Assembly: GCA_022036555.1 (NCBI GenBank)
Contig: CM039129.1
Coordinates: forward strand, 34,378,051 to 34,442,050
Direction: 5' to 3'
DNA from: Microstegium vimineum
Lineage: Eukaryota > Streptophyta > Magnoliopsida > Poales > Poaceae
Length of the DNA: 64,000 nucleotides
Part shown: in pieces, positions 47,075-58,065 of the stretch
Layout of the letters: every line of letters starts with the position of its first letter
Position numbering within the stretch: the first letter of the stretch is position 1
Position numbers and translations under genes: made by a program
Notes under the pieces: model-generated
What the model was told of the DNA's origin: nothing
Databases searched by the model: none
What the model saw: the letters and a program-made list of their open reading frames with translations, nothing else

Positions 47075-47600
47075 CTAATATAGTTCTAAACCATAGCAAA
47101 CGAAAATGGGACCATCCAGCTCTGTCAACTTGATGGTAGCAACTAGCAAGGCATGGCCCATAAATTTGGACATAACCACCGACGACTGCTGTGTTGTTTC
47201 TATGGGTTTCATTCGCCACAACAAGTTGCAAGAAGGTACCATCGCGCGGTCGGCCGCCTGTGGGAGAGGCCGGCGGGCTCTGGCGGTCCGGCGTCGCGCC
47301 AACGTCGATGCCATCGCGCTGTCGGCCAGACGTTGAGGAGGACGGCGGGCTCTGGCGGACCGCCGTGGCGCCGACGTCGATGCCATCGCGCGGTTGGCCG
47401 CCTGTGGGAGAGGACGGCGGCCTCTGGGGCTCCGGCGTGGCGCCGACGCCATCGCGGGGTCGGCCGACTCTGGGAGAGGAGCCGAAACGCCCGAGACGGC
47501 AATTTGGGATTTAGGGGTTTGGGGCTCGCAGCTCGCTGGAGTACGATTGTACGAAGCCGCGAACACTCAGGCTACTTGCCAGTTCCCACACTTATCACTC
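47075..47600 (-). other. GC-rich region with 75-bp tandem repeats, possible 5' region
   Basis: Three to four diverged copies of a unit of about 75 bp built around CGCCTGTGGGAGAGG.CGGCGG and GCGCCGACGTCGATGCCATCGCG lie between 47240 and 47490. They leave a 163-aa minus-strand frame open with repeated RRSxRxRRP segments. It lies upstream of the Myb/SANT-like gene on the same strand and has a homologue at 16250-16850. It could be a promoter/5' UTR region or an unrecognised first exon; no domain supports a separate gene. Confidence 0.4.
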
Positions 47601-47695
47601 GGTGAAGAAAGTCACTATCTTTTTTTTTTTAAGAGAATACATACTCTAGTTACCTTGCCAAGGAAGAAATCACTATCTTCCTTGGAGCCCAATGC

Positions 47696-49276
47696 AGAGT
47701 GATACTAAACTCGTACACAGGCTCGCGACTTCCGTACCGCCCGCGACTCGTCTTGCGAGAGCCGAGGATCCATTGTTTTTAATAAGTTTCTCCGTAGATC
47801 AAGTCTTTAGGGTTATAGTTTCTTCACGTCAAAGTTCTTGGTATTGGAGTTTTATCTCCTCCTTCTCCTCTTCTCCGGCAATGGTGAAGGAGAAGGGTGG
47901 AATCGTCTTCTCCATGGCGGCTTCGTTGAAGACGAGTGCGACAATTTCGACGTCACCATCTTCATTGACATGACGACATGAAGATCTTTGTTTCCGGACG
48001 GCGGCATCAAGGCGGAGATGATGTCGCCGCCATAGAATAATTTTCTCCAGTCTTTTCTTCGTTTTGTTGTGGTTAGATCTGGCCACAATGAAAAACTAGG
48101 GAGAATATCCTTCAGATCAGTTTTCCTCATTCTTCGGTGGCAGAAAGAAGAAGAAGGAAGACACCAACAAGAAGAAAAAGATCATCAATTCCACCTACAG
48201 GAACGTTGGCCGTCCGTTGGGCATCTGTTCTCAGGCTTGCCGTTATTGCTGGTGCCGAGTATTTGCCTGTGCGGTCATCTATACGAAGCGTCAAAAATGT
48301 CTGGTTTTGAGATTTGGAGCTTTTCACGGCTTGGGTATATTTTAGATGAAAATCAGTTTCTGGATATATCTAGTGTAATCCAGAGTGCTTGTAATACGTT
48401 GATGTACCCAGCTATTATATAATATAATTCTTCTTTCGTCGCAAAAAAAAAAGACTCCCGTACCGCTTCAGACCTGCGAGAGCCCTAGGGCGACTCGCCG
48501 CCGCCACCGCCTCCGGCCCCCGTTCCGCTCGCCTCCGGTCTCGTGGCTGGTGGTGAGAGGAGCGGGGTCCGTCCTTTTAACAGATCTACTTTTTTTTCTT
48601 TAGTTTCTTCGTTGTTTTCTTCTCCAAAATAATTTGGATTAGGGTTTGGTTGACTGTTTCGATGTTTTCGATCTGGCTTTCTATTTCATACCAGATCACT
48701 GGTGATTGCGTCGTGATGGTGACATGTTCTTTCCGGAGAGATCGAGGTATGTTGCCATAATCCTTCTCGAGAAGGGATTGGATCTATTTTTCCCCTTCTA
48801 CGAGATTGTTTTTCCGGGCGCTGGTGATGCTATTAGCGGTAGCGGATCTGCCCTTCCGGTCGCTAGCCGTGTTGCTAGCGGCATCGGATCTGTCTTTTCC
48901 GGTCGCTGGTCGTGTTGCTAGCGACGTCGGATCTTATGCTCGGTTCAACCTTTGGAAGATATGGTCGATGTGCTTTCGGCGCCCTTTACTCCCTACAGTG
49001 GTTGAGCATATTGCGTCTCTTTTGCGGCCTCCATGTTAATGGAGTCTTCTGATTGTTGGGACTGCAGTTCTCGGGTCCAAATCTGGTGTACTTTCATGGC
49101 TTCAATGGAGCTTTCTGAAGAGATGTACACCGCCAGATGCGAGGAAGATGAAGGATAGGGACCTAGTGGTGTGCTTCAATGTAATTTTATTTTATGTTAA
49201 GGTCTCATTTATAAAAGGGGTTTTAATTTAATGAAATCCAGTCCCTTTCTCAAGAAAAAAAATACAGAGTGATACT
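47696..49276 (+). mobile_element. Dimeric non-autonomous LINE-like retroelement with target site duplication
   Basis: The insertion 47708-49264 is flanked by the 12-bp duplication CAGAGTGATACT (47696-47707 and 49265-49276; 16 bp with one mismatch). It contains two head-to-tail units, each beginning with ACTxCCGTACCGC...TGCGAGAGCC (near 47728 and 48452) and each ending in an A tract (48442-48451 and 49254-49262). No RT is encoded. The second unit has repeated TTCCGGTCGCT..CCGTGTTGCTAGCG segments near 48856-48930. Either a dimeric RNA was inserted once, or one unit inserted next to the tail of the other. Confidence 0.72.
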
Positions 49277-49810
49277 GGCGTGTTTGGATTGGGGGGCAAA
49301 ACTTTTGCCCCCGTCACATCAAATCTCTCGTCCCTAGTTTCGTCTATTTAAAATGTACTAAGTAAAAAAGTAATTTGTCAGCCGAAGGCAAATTTGCGAG
49401 ACAAATCTTTTAAGCCTATTTAGTTCATGTTTTGACAATGTTTTGCTATAGTAAACATTTGTTAATTATAGATTAACTTAGCTTAATAGAATCGTCTTGT
49501 TAAGTCCCGTAGGGGCATGTAATTAGTTTTATAAGTAGTCTATTTTTAATACACTAAACTAGTGTAGAAAGATTCGATGTGACACGGCAAATAAATTTCT
49601 CACGGAACACATCTCCGTCACATCGAATCTTTGAACGCATGCATATAATATTAAATATAGATAAAAAATATAACTAATAACACACTTCATCTGTAATTTG
49701 GGAGACGAATCTTTTAAATCTAGTTACTCCATGATTGGACAATAATTACCACATACAAATGAAAGTGTTACGGTATCAAAATTCCAAATTCTTTTAGATC
49801 TAAACAAGGA
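49277..49810. mobile_element. Grass MITE-like element with GTGTTTGGAT-type ends
   Basis: Starts GGCGTGTTTGGATT and ends ATCTAAACAAGGA. The internal segments AATTTGCGAGACAAATCTTTTAAGCC and GGAGACGAATCTTTTAAATCTAG are hallmarks of a very abundant grass MITE group, recognised from memory. Inverted CACATCGAATCT / AGATTCGATGTG segments lie in the middle (49570-49632). The exact ends and target duplication are uncertain, and two nested copies are possible. Confidence 0.55.
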
Positions 49811-50582
49811 GTTTTCTCAAACTAAATTACCTAGAGACACATAGGAGCAAACCAAGTTACCTTAGCCAAATAGGCAATGATGACCGTCTTAAGAGAAGCT
49901 GCTTGCCTACTTAAAATTGTCATCATGTCATACCATTTCCAGTAAAGCGATCTTTTATTCACATCTTATGTTGATATAATATACTCCCCGTGTAATCCAT
50001 GCCAGTGTAGCACTCCTTCGAAATAGAGGGAAAAACATAAGAATTTTGAAATTCATATGATGCTCTTTGAAACAAAAGAAATTCTTCTCAATAACTCCTT
50101 TGAAATTCTTATAGGCTGAGCCAGGAGTCTTGGAGAGGACTCAACATAACCAACATCTTTGTTATTTTGTTTTCCATGATTTCCTTTCATTTCTTTCAAA
50201 GATATCCTATATTTTGTTTCCCATGTTTTTTCTACATTGCTTCTACTTCTACCTAAACTTTCCTTTGTTCTGAAATCCTATAGGATTTAAAGTTGTAGAG
50301 CATTTCATTCTTAGAGCAAGAATGATTTATTCAGAGAATGATAAGCTATCTCTTCATGAAGAGCTAAGCTCACGTATTTTTCTAAGATTCATGTGTATAT
50401 ACATGCTTACATATTTTTCTATACTACATGTTAGGTTACTCTATTTTCATTTTTTAACAAAAACATATAAGATAGCAAGTTGACTCTATTGTTAAAGGTA
50501 TCAATCTCGCTGGTCCACATAAGAAAGATCAACAGATACCACCACCGCGGTTGAATTATTCCGATTTTGAATAAATGATTTA
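49811..50582. other. Spacer with no gene seen
   Basis: AT-rich sequence downstream of the TMEM205-like gene. No ORF, RNA gene or repeat is recognised. Confidence 0.5.
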
Positions 50583-50885
50583 GGGGGTGTTTAGTTGCTC
50601 ATGGAATCTAAAATATTTTAGATTTTGGCTTTTCATTTTACAAAATGAACTAAACACCACCCAAAATATTTGGCAAAAAGTGGTCCATTCCTCATTTTGT
50701 ATTTTGGACTCAAGAGGCTAAAATAAGAGAATCTTTGCATTGGTTTGTATGTCATCCTCACAATCCCCATCTTGAAATCCAAAATTTGGTTAGAACTAAA
50801 CATCCCACCAAAATATTTTGCATTCTGAATTTTGTAATTCAAAATAGTTAGAATTTTGGATTTTGGTAGGAAACTAAACAGAGCC
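50583..50885. mobile_element. Tourist-like MITE
   Basis: The ends GGGGGTGTTTAGTT and AACTAAACAGAGCC form an imperfect terminal inverted repeat of about 15 bp, flanked by TTA and TCA, an imperfect 3-bp duplication of PIF/Harbinger type. The homologous positions in the two degenerate copies (about 6670 and 13045) lack these 303 bp, which confirms an insertion in the 3' flank of the intact gene. Confidence 0.7.
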
Positions 50886-51065
50886 TCAGAATCGAGAGCA
50901 GCATGCAACACATAGGATTTTTTTTTTTTGAACTACAATTTATTCTCCTTTGAAGCCAATAGCGCAATCATACAATTTAGTCTAGCGATCTCATAACATG
51001 GCCTCCACTTATACCGATAAGGTTCACTACAAGAAGGCGGAGAAAGGTTTCGTCTTGGCTCCCCT

Positions 51066-54000
51066 TCACAGCTCTAGCTTGCTGGCCAGGTACCAGGAGT
51101 GCATGGCCAAGCTGCCAAACGACATGATGTTGGCCAGTGATGACAGCCCGTGGATCATCCCAAACTTCTTGTTCATTGCAGCAAGGGTGGGGTTGGATTT
51201 AGCCACCTGCTGATTCGTTGACCATCCGACTTCCTCGCCGATGCTCAAGTCCCGCTCAATCTTGTGCCTCTTCTTCATCATCTGCAAGCATGTCAAAGGA
51301 AATTGCATGAAACAAGATGTATGAGAATGTCAAAGGAAATTGCATGAAAGATGTAGGAGAAGACGGCATGTTCCAGTTAGTCTAAAATTATTTTCTAACT
51401 TTCCATTTGAACTTTGGTTGATAATAGAAATAAAACATAAGTGTTATGCAATTGTCATATTGTATACAAATATTGTATTGGGAAAAAAATTAAAGCCAAC
51501 TGTTGCATGATCCCATCGTACAAAATGTTCGACTGGACATTGCCAGCAACATCCTGATTATGTGCTGAATATTTTTTATCTACAAAATATGCTGAATATT
51601 TGGGGAAGCCTTTCCACAGATATAAAGAATATTTGGGTAAACTTTTCCCCTAAAGACATATTACCATGATGAAAGTGAACATGTTTGGCCAGATATTGAT
51701 AGTTCACAGAAATATAATAAAAGGAATTTTGCCTGGTAGAAGGCACCCTGTGCTTGCCAAATTGTACATGGCTATGCTGGGTTCACAGAACATCCCAATC
51801 ACTTGCAAGCTCCATAAAATAACATAATTTGATCCAATAGCATACTATACCAACTAGCATTCACACTGGATAGAGTAAAACACCAATAAAATAACATAAT
51901 TTGATCCAATAGAGCATACTATACCAACTAGCATTCCCAATGGGTTGAGTAAGACACCATAGTGTCAATCTATCACTTAAGCTTAATTCTAGTTCGAATA
52001 GCAAGATGATCCAGAAAAAAAACAGTTCCTTCATTGCAGTACTACAGAGTTTCAACCAAAGTATATGCTCCTTTTGATATATTGGCACCATAATTCTTCT
52101 TTTCAAATTTAAATAGTTGACAAACCCAATGCCAAAACACTTGTGCTACCACAAGTTGATCATATATACATATATTGCATCAGAAAAAGCTAATTGTTTG
52201 TGGAGAAATAGGATAAAACATATGCTCCGTCACTACCAATGTTGTATTGGCCACTGCGAAGCCTTTTCCAAGGCATATTGCCATACCACCAATGAGGAAC
52301 ATCACATGAACAAGTTTAGCCAAGCCTCGGTAGCAAAAAAAACATAATATGAAACAAGCTTGCCTAGTGCGAGAGATTTTGATGTCTCGCCTAGTACACA
52401 TCATTACATCAACCTGTGCCTGCCAACTAGACATGGACCACACAGGCACACACGGTTCACAAAACACCACAAGCACTTGCAAAATACTTAAAATACAACA
52501 TTTTATCCAAAACAATGATAGGTGCAGTAAGTCTGCTGTGCATGCTAATGCTAACTAACACTCACTTGGGTCATGTGAGACATTGTGCTGTCAAACTCGG
52601 TCATATAGAGCTTAGCTTGAATTCTAACTTCAATCATGAATTACTAAATAAAAAACTTGTTATCACCAATTTAACCTTAACATATATTCTTTTATGAGTG
52701 GTGAAAAACTAATGCAGATTGCAGAGCCATCTGTGCAACTACAAGTCAATGGTATAGAAGCATCATCAAAGTATTCAACAATACCAGAGAAATCATTATA
52801 GACAACAGTAAGGTATCATAACAACAAGCATCATATCATAAAATCATATTTGCATGAAAGGAAATGGACTGCTGTGCACCAATCAAAACCATATAATTAT
52901 ATTCAGAAAATGGTTTCACAATAACTCCAATTTTTTTAGAAGCTACAGGAACAAAGCAAAAAAAAATTGATAGCTGATTTGCTCACTGAGTATTGAGTAA
53001 TACGTACAGGTGCAAACTAAACCAAGACCAGCAAAAGGAACCCTATGGCCTGTTTTATTACCTTCCAGAAACTAGGTCACTAGTATGAACTTATAAGAAA
53101 GCTACCAAATTTGCATGAGCAGTTAAACTAAACTAACCTATTATTACTCCATTGACTACATACAGATTTTGCATTCAACTGTCAATGATGAAACAGTGAC
53201 TGTTATTTCTAATTTTCTGTTCTCTAATAAATTGCACAGCAGATAAGCATCACTCAATTTCCTACAAGTTAAGATAAGGAGTCATCAGTGACTTGTTCAG
53301 AAACTTGTATACATTCCTGCAGTCATATCATAGTCATCACAAATTCTGAATTCTTGTAGCATTTGTTCTATTTCTGGCAAAGCTATCTTATACCAAATTA
53401 ATAACATTCACTTGTTGTGTGAGACATGGTGATAATGTCGTGCCAATATCTATCATTTAACACTTAAACTTGCCAACTTGGACTGTAGTATAAATCATGA
53501 AGTATATTTATTGATTATATTAGAGGAACAATTATAATGGCATTTTTCACCAGAATATTATAAAGTACATCTGGATTGAAATACCCTTGCCTTTTAATGA
53601 TGAATGCTATTAAACCACAATGCTTGAGAAACCATTTTCGTAAGCAATTGTGAATCATAGCAATAGCAACCATATTATACAAGGCATATTTATGTTGAAA
53701 GTATATGTTTTAAGCTGTAGATAATAACATCAAATGATTTCACAAGGTACATTTGTCATTTGAGTGAAAAAAATAGCTTTCTACTGCAAATCCTATGTTG
53801 AAGAGGTTACACACAATTAAAAGCAATAACATAATTGCTGCCCTGTTAGAACCAAGAATATCCAAAATTAGCTTTCCAATAGGACATCACAAAATCAGCC
53901 AACAGCACATTCAATGAAATCCTATTTTGAAGAGGTTACACACAAGTAAAAGAAATAACATAATTGCTGCCCTGTTAGAACCTCTCATCCTATACGAAGG

Positions 54001-56888
54001 AAGGAGAAAAGGACATCTATACGATGGCTAGGACTCGTGATGGGAAGACGAGGGACTTTACTCAAGTCAAGTGCATTAAGGATGAGAGGGAGCAACTCTT
54101 GGTGAAAGAGGATGAGATCAGACAAAGATGGCAAGAGTATTTTGACAAATTGTTCAATGGGGAGAACGAGAACTCCCCTGTTAGGTTGGACGACTCGTTT
54201 GATGACAACAACAGGCGCTTTGAGCGGAGGATTCAAGAATCGGAGGTTAGAGAAGCGTTGAAAAGGATGAAAGGGAGCAAAGCGATGGGCCCGGATGGTA
54301 TCCCAATCAAGGTGTGGAGATGCCTTGGGGATATAGCTATAGTATGGCTAACAAAGATGTTCAATAATATCTTCCGATCGAACAAGATGCCTGAGGAGTG
54401 GAGAAGAAGCACTTTGGTACCAATCTACAAGAACAAGGGTGACATCCAGAGTTGTAATAACTATCGTGGGATTAAGTTGATGAGCCACACTATGAAGCTA
54501 TGGGAGAGAGTCATCGAGCACCGCCTGCGAAGAAGGACACGAGTATCTACCAACCAATTTGGCTTCATGCTTGGAAGGTCAACCACAGAAGCAATCTTCT
54601 TGTTAAGACAAGTTATGGAGCGATTTAGAGAGCAGAAGAAGGACCTACATATGGTTTTCATTGACTTGGAGAAAGCTTATGACAAGATACCAAGAAATGT
54701 TATGTGGTGGGCTTTGGATAGACATAAAGTCCCAACAAAGTACGTGATCCTCATCAAGGACATGTACAACAATGTTGTGACTAGCGTTCGAACCAATGAT
54801 GGTAATACTGATTACTTCCCGATTAGAATTGGGCTTCATCAAGGGTCAGCCTTGAGCCCGTATCTCTTTGCCTTGGTAATGGACGAGATTACAAGGGACA
54901 TTCAAGGGGACATCCCTTGGTGCATGCTCTTCGCCGATGATGTAGTGTTAGTTGATGAAAGCTTGGCGGGGGTAAATAGGAAACTTGAGCTGTAGCGGCA
55001 GACCCTTGAGTCTAAAGGTTTTAGACTAAGTCGGACTAAAACCGAGTATATATGAAATGCGACTTTGGCACAACGGCTCAGGATGAGGGAGATGTGAGTT
55101 TGGAAGGTCAAGTCGTGCCTACAAAGGACACCTTCCGATATCTGGGATCGATGCTACAAAGGGATGGAGATATTGATGCAGACGTTAGCCATAGAATCAA
55201 AGCAGGGTGGATCAAGTGGCGTCAAGCTTCTGGCATTCTATGTGACAAGAGGGTACCCCAAAAGCTAAAAGGCAAGTTCTATAGGACAGCAATTAGACCT
55301 GCAATGGTGTATGGAGCCGAATGTTGGCCCACAAAGGCTCGGCATGTTCAACAAATGAGTGTTGCAGAAATGCGCATGTTGCGTTGGATTTGTGGTCACA
55401 CAAGAATGGACCGAGTGCGGAATGATGATATACGTGATCGCCTAGGGGTGGCACCAATTGAAGAAAAGCTTGTCCAACATCGGTTGAGATGGTTTGGCCA
55501 TGTCCAGAGGAGACCGCCAGATGCACCAGTGCGTTGTGGGTGTGGAGTCCCAAGCCAAGCTAATAATATAAGGACAGACAGAGGAAGGCCGAAATTGACA
55601 TGGGCGGAGGCGGTGAATAGGGATTTAAAAGCTTGGGATATATCTAGAGATCTATGTTTGGATAGGATTGCCTGGAAAGCAGCTATTGAAGTGCCGGAAC
55701 CATGACTTGGGTATCTTGTTGGGTTTCAACTCTAGCCTACCCCAACTTACTTGGGACTACAGGCTTTGTTGATGTTGTTAGAACCAAGAATATCCAAAAT
55801 TAGCTTTCCAATAGGACATCACAATATCAACCAACAGCACATTCAATGAAATCCTATGTTGAAGAGGTTACACACAAGTAAAAGAAATAACATAATTGCT
55901 GCCCTGTTAGAACCAAGAATATCCAAAATTAGCTTTCCAATAGGACATCACAAAATCAGCCAACGTGCTTCAATGACTTGGATGTTTAGTATCACGGAAC
56001 ACAAAATCAAGAACTAAAAAGCATAATTATTAGTTAAATTAACTTCAAGTTATTGCATTCACCTGACAATTATAGCACAGCACTAATCAGTTTTAATCTC
56101 TAAAGCATTACTCGATTTCGTACAATTGCATCTAATAACTAGTGATGAGTATTTACTAACCAATCCACACTTATATGGTCATATCAAGTCTACAAACCAT
56201 GAATTCAATACTGCCATGACAAATCCTAGGTTTTCACAAAATTCATTCCTCAATGGAAAGAGACCAAAGCGTAAGAAGAGGAATTACGCTCACCTCGATG
56301 GTCATGGGAGTGAAGACTAGAAGGTTGGATAGATTGCAACCGAACGCCGAGAGGAGGAATCCAAGCTGGTAGCGCTCCACAGTGGACGCCGTCTTCCACG
56401 GGTGGAGGTACGCGAAGGCGGCGACGGAGATGGCTGCGCAGGCAGAGATAAGCGTGAAGTAGGCCGGGAACATCTTGCTCTGCAAGTTGCCGAACATGTG
56501 CCTCGGCAGGTTCCTACAAAGAACAAGATTCAACATCACCGCAGAACGAAGTACCGCTTCAGCTCAACGAATCGATGGAATTTTTGGATCAGATTTCCCC
56601 CTCCTCGGGACCGATTTTTGGTACTTATAGATTGGGGCAAGAGGAGGGGGAGAAAGATGGGATTTTTAGAGCCGGGAGCCCGGGAGCTTACTTGAACATG
56701 ATGATGCCGCCGATGAAGGTGGCCCAGAGGGCAGCGCCCCAGGAGGTGGCAAAGGAGAGGACATGGGCCAGCTTGGCGGCGGTGACGGCCCCGGCGCCGG
56801 AGGGGGAACCGAGGAGAGCCTCGGGGACAAAGAGGACGCCCGCGGCAAAGAAGCACACCGCCGCCAGGAACCGCGTCGCCCACCCCAT
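51066..56888 (-). CDS. TMEM205-like (DUF4149) membrane protein, three exons
   Basis: Exon 1 is 56888-56692 (ATG to TTCAA/GTAAGC), exon 2 is 56513-56294 (after TTTGTAG, ending GAG/GTGAGC) and exon 3 is 51281-51066 (after TTGCAG, ending in TGA). The frames join exactly to give 210 aa. There are hydrophobic helices at about residues 5-25, 45-66, 82-102, 114-133 and 184-205. The last contains HGLSSLANI, equivalent to the conserved HGLSSL of animal TMEM205 (PF13664 family, from memory). No in-frame ATG lies upstream, so MGWATRF is the start. The plant role of this family is unclear; human TMEM205 is linked to secretory vesicles and cisplatin resistance. Intron 1 is 178 bp. Intron 2 is 5,012 bp and holds a minisatellite and an antisense RTE LINE. 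The gene appears intact. Degenerate copies of exon 3 lie at 6857 and 13218. Confidence 0.9.
53973..55785 (+). mobile_element. RTE-clade LINE, 5'-truncated, with 10-bp target site duplication
   Basis: The element 53983-55775 is flanked by TGTTAGAACC (53973-53982 and 55776-55785). Its 3' end, CCTACCCCAACTTACTTGGG...GGCTTTGTTGATG, is the signature of plant RTE elements, which end in short TTG-type repeats rather than poly(A). It is antisense to the host gene and fully intronic. Confidence 0.9.
54024..55705 (+). pseudogene. RTE LINE reverse transcriptase, one stop and one frameshift
   Basis: The 323-aa open frame at 54024-54995 covers the RT core: MKGSKAMGPDGIPIKVWRCL, NNYRGIKLMS, FIDLEKAYDKIP, GLHQGSALSPYLFALVMDE and the catalytic FADD (about 54930-54941). 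A TAG at 54993-54995 and a frameshift near 55050 separate it from a 217-aa frame (55052-55705). That frame encodes the thumb/C-terminal part, including RYLGSMLQRDGDI, MRMLRWICGHTRMDRVRN and WFGHVQRRP, which is diagnostic of plant RTE proteins. The apurinic endonuclease domain is missing because of 5' truncation. RT primes on nicked target DNA. Only two breaks suggest a fairly recent insertion. Confidence 0.92.
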
Positions 56889-57279
56889 CGCTAGCCGCCG
56901 ATCGCCGGTGTAGAGATAGGAGGAGAGGTCGACGGAGGGTTTCGGAACGGGATCGGGGTAGTTGCGGAGCAATTACGCAGAGGAGAGGACGTTGGACAGT
57001 GGTTGGTTTGGTAGACGAATGCTAATGTCAAGTACTACTAGGATGAAAACGGACGGGTAGTTGATAATTCCCATCCCCGGTACCGTTTTCTGCATTTATT
57101 CGGCTTATTATAATTGTATATATTTGCAAAAAAACATCTATATTATATTATTATCATTATCTATATCTTATTTTAATGAATGAAGAGATAAATTTTTTTA
57201 GCTTTTTCGTCCATCCATTCTTTTTAGACTCGTCTCTTTACGTCTCTTTATAACTACTAAATAAATATGATTTCTTAAT

Positions 57280-58065
57280 GGGATAATTGGATTTATACCA
57301 TTAAAAGATCCTGACTTTGGGAAAATACCATCAAAAAATTCAGTTTTAGAGAAATAGTATTGAAAGGTTACTTCGTTGTTGATTTCTACCATTCCGTTGA
57401 CTTGCCGTTAATTTGCACAACTTGTTCGTAAGAAAAAAGAAGGCAGCACGGTGGAACAGGCCAGCCTAGTTGACGAACTCGGGCGGCGGGCACAGCTCGC
57501 TCAGGTGCGCGTAGAATGCCGCCGCCTCCTCGTCCCTTCATCCCCTTCACGAACACGCCGGATCGCTGCATGAACTCTACGTTGCGCCGCGCGTCCACCA
57601 CGGACGCCATCAGCAGCATGTAGCTCGCCAGCCGCTGCTGCTCCCACCGGTCACCGGCCCTGCTCTGCTTGTAAGCCAGCAGGTTCGCGAAGATGACGTG
57701 GTTCAGGCACCTCGCCGCCATGGAGAACCAACTGGTTCCTGCCGCCAGAGGACCGGCTCGGGTGCGTGCTCTGCTGGGGCCGGCAGTGGCAAGGACGAGG
57801 GCGAGGCGCTCGAGGAGCTGATGTCCAGGAGTACTGTGGCCGCAGCTAGAACAGGCACCATGTCGTGCTGCTGCACGACTACTTCAGCACCGCGAGTCCT
57901 GCTTTATTTTGTCTTACGAGCAAGTTCAGCGAATTAACGACAAGTTAACAGAATAGTACAAATCAACAACGGAGCAACCTTTCAATGCTACTTCTCTAAA
58001 GCTGAATCTTTTGATGCTATTTTTCTAAAGTCAGGATCTTTTAATGGTATGAATCCAATTTTCTC
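57280..58065 (-). mobile_element. Pack-MULE carrying a DUF247 gene fragment
   Basis: The 786-bp element has long terminal inverted repeats of about 165 bp (57280-57445 and about 57900-58065) with Mutator-type ends GGGATAATTGGATT / GAGAAAATTGGATT. It is flanked by a perfect 9-bp duplication TTTCTTAAT (57271-57279 and 58066-58074). Between the TIRs is GC-rich sequence from a plant gene and no transposase. The left TIR is 392 bp upstream of the TMEM205-like start codon, so the element sits in or near that gene's promoter. Confidence 0.93.
57445..57900 (-). pseudogene. DUF247 (UPF0481) gene fragment captured by the Pack-MULE
   Basis: The minus-strand frame encodes LNHVIFANLLAYKQSRAG...SYMLLMASVVDARRNVEFMQ followed by RSGVFVKGMK. 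This matches the NLIAFEQ...SYxxFMDxLIxTxxDVxxLxxxGI pattern of the C-terminal half of DUF247 proteins (pattern from memory). A frame change after about 57540 and loss of frame upstream of 57721 show that it is not a functional gene. DUF247 proteins are plant membrane-associated proteins; some act in grass self-incompatibility, but this fragment gives no evidence of that function. Very high GC contrasts with the AT-rich TIRs. Confidence 0.6.

Larger units (their letters stand above)
53788..55977. repeat. 129-bp minisatellite, three units, interrupted by an RTE LINE
   Basis: Units begin AAATCCTAT.TTGAAGAGGT at 53788, 53917 and 55849. Each runs through ATTGCTGCCCTGTTAGAACC and AAGAATATCCAAAATTAGC to ATTCAATG. 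The second unit is split by the RTE insertion (53983-55775). The units are highly similar, so the amplification is fairly recent. It lies wholly within intron 2 of the TMEM205-like gene. Confidence 0.92.

Noticed and set aside
50633..50911. A 92-aa minus-strand frame
   Set aside because: It lies within a Tourist-like MITE whose absence at paralogous sites shows it is not a gene.
53788..55977. Three regular repeats as a possible CRISPR-like array
   Set aside because: The units are contiguous 129-bp tandem repeats with no spacers, in a plant intron; it is a minisatellite.
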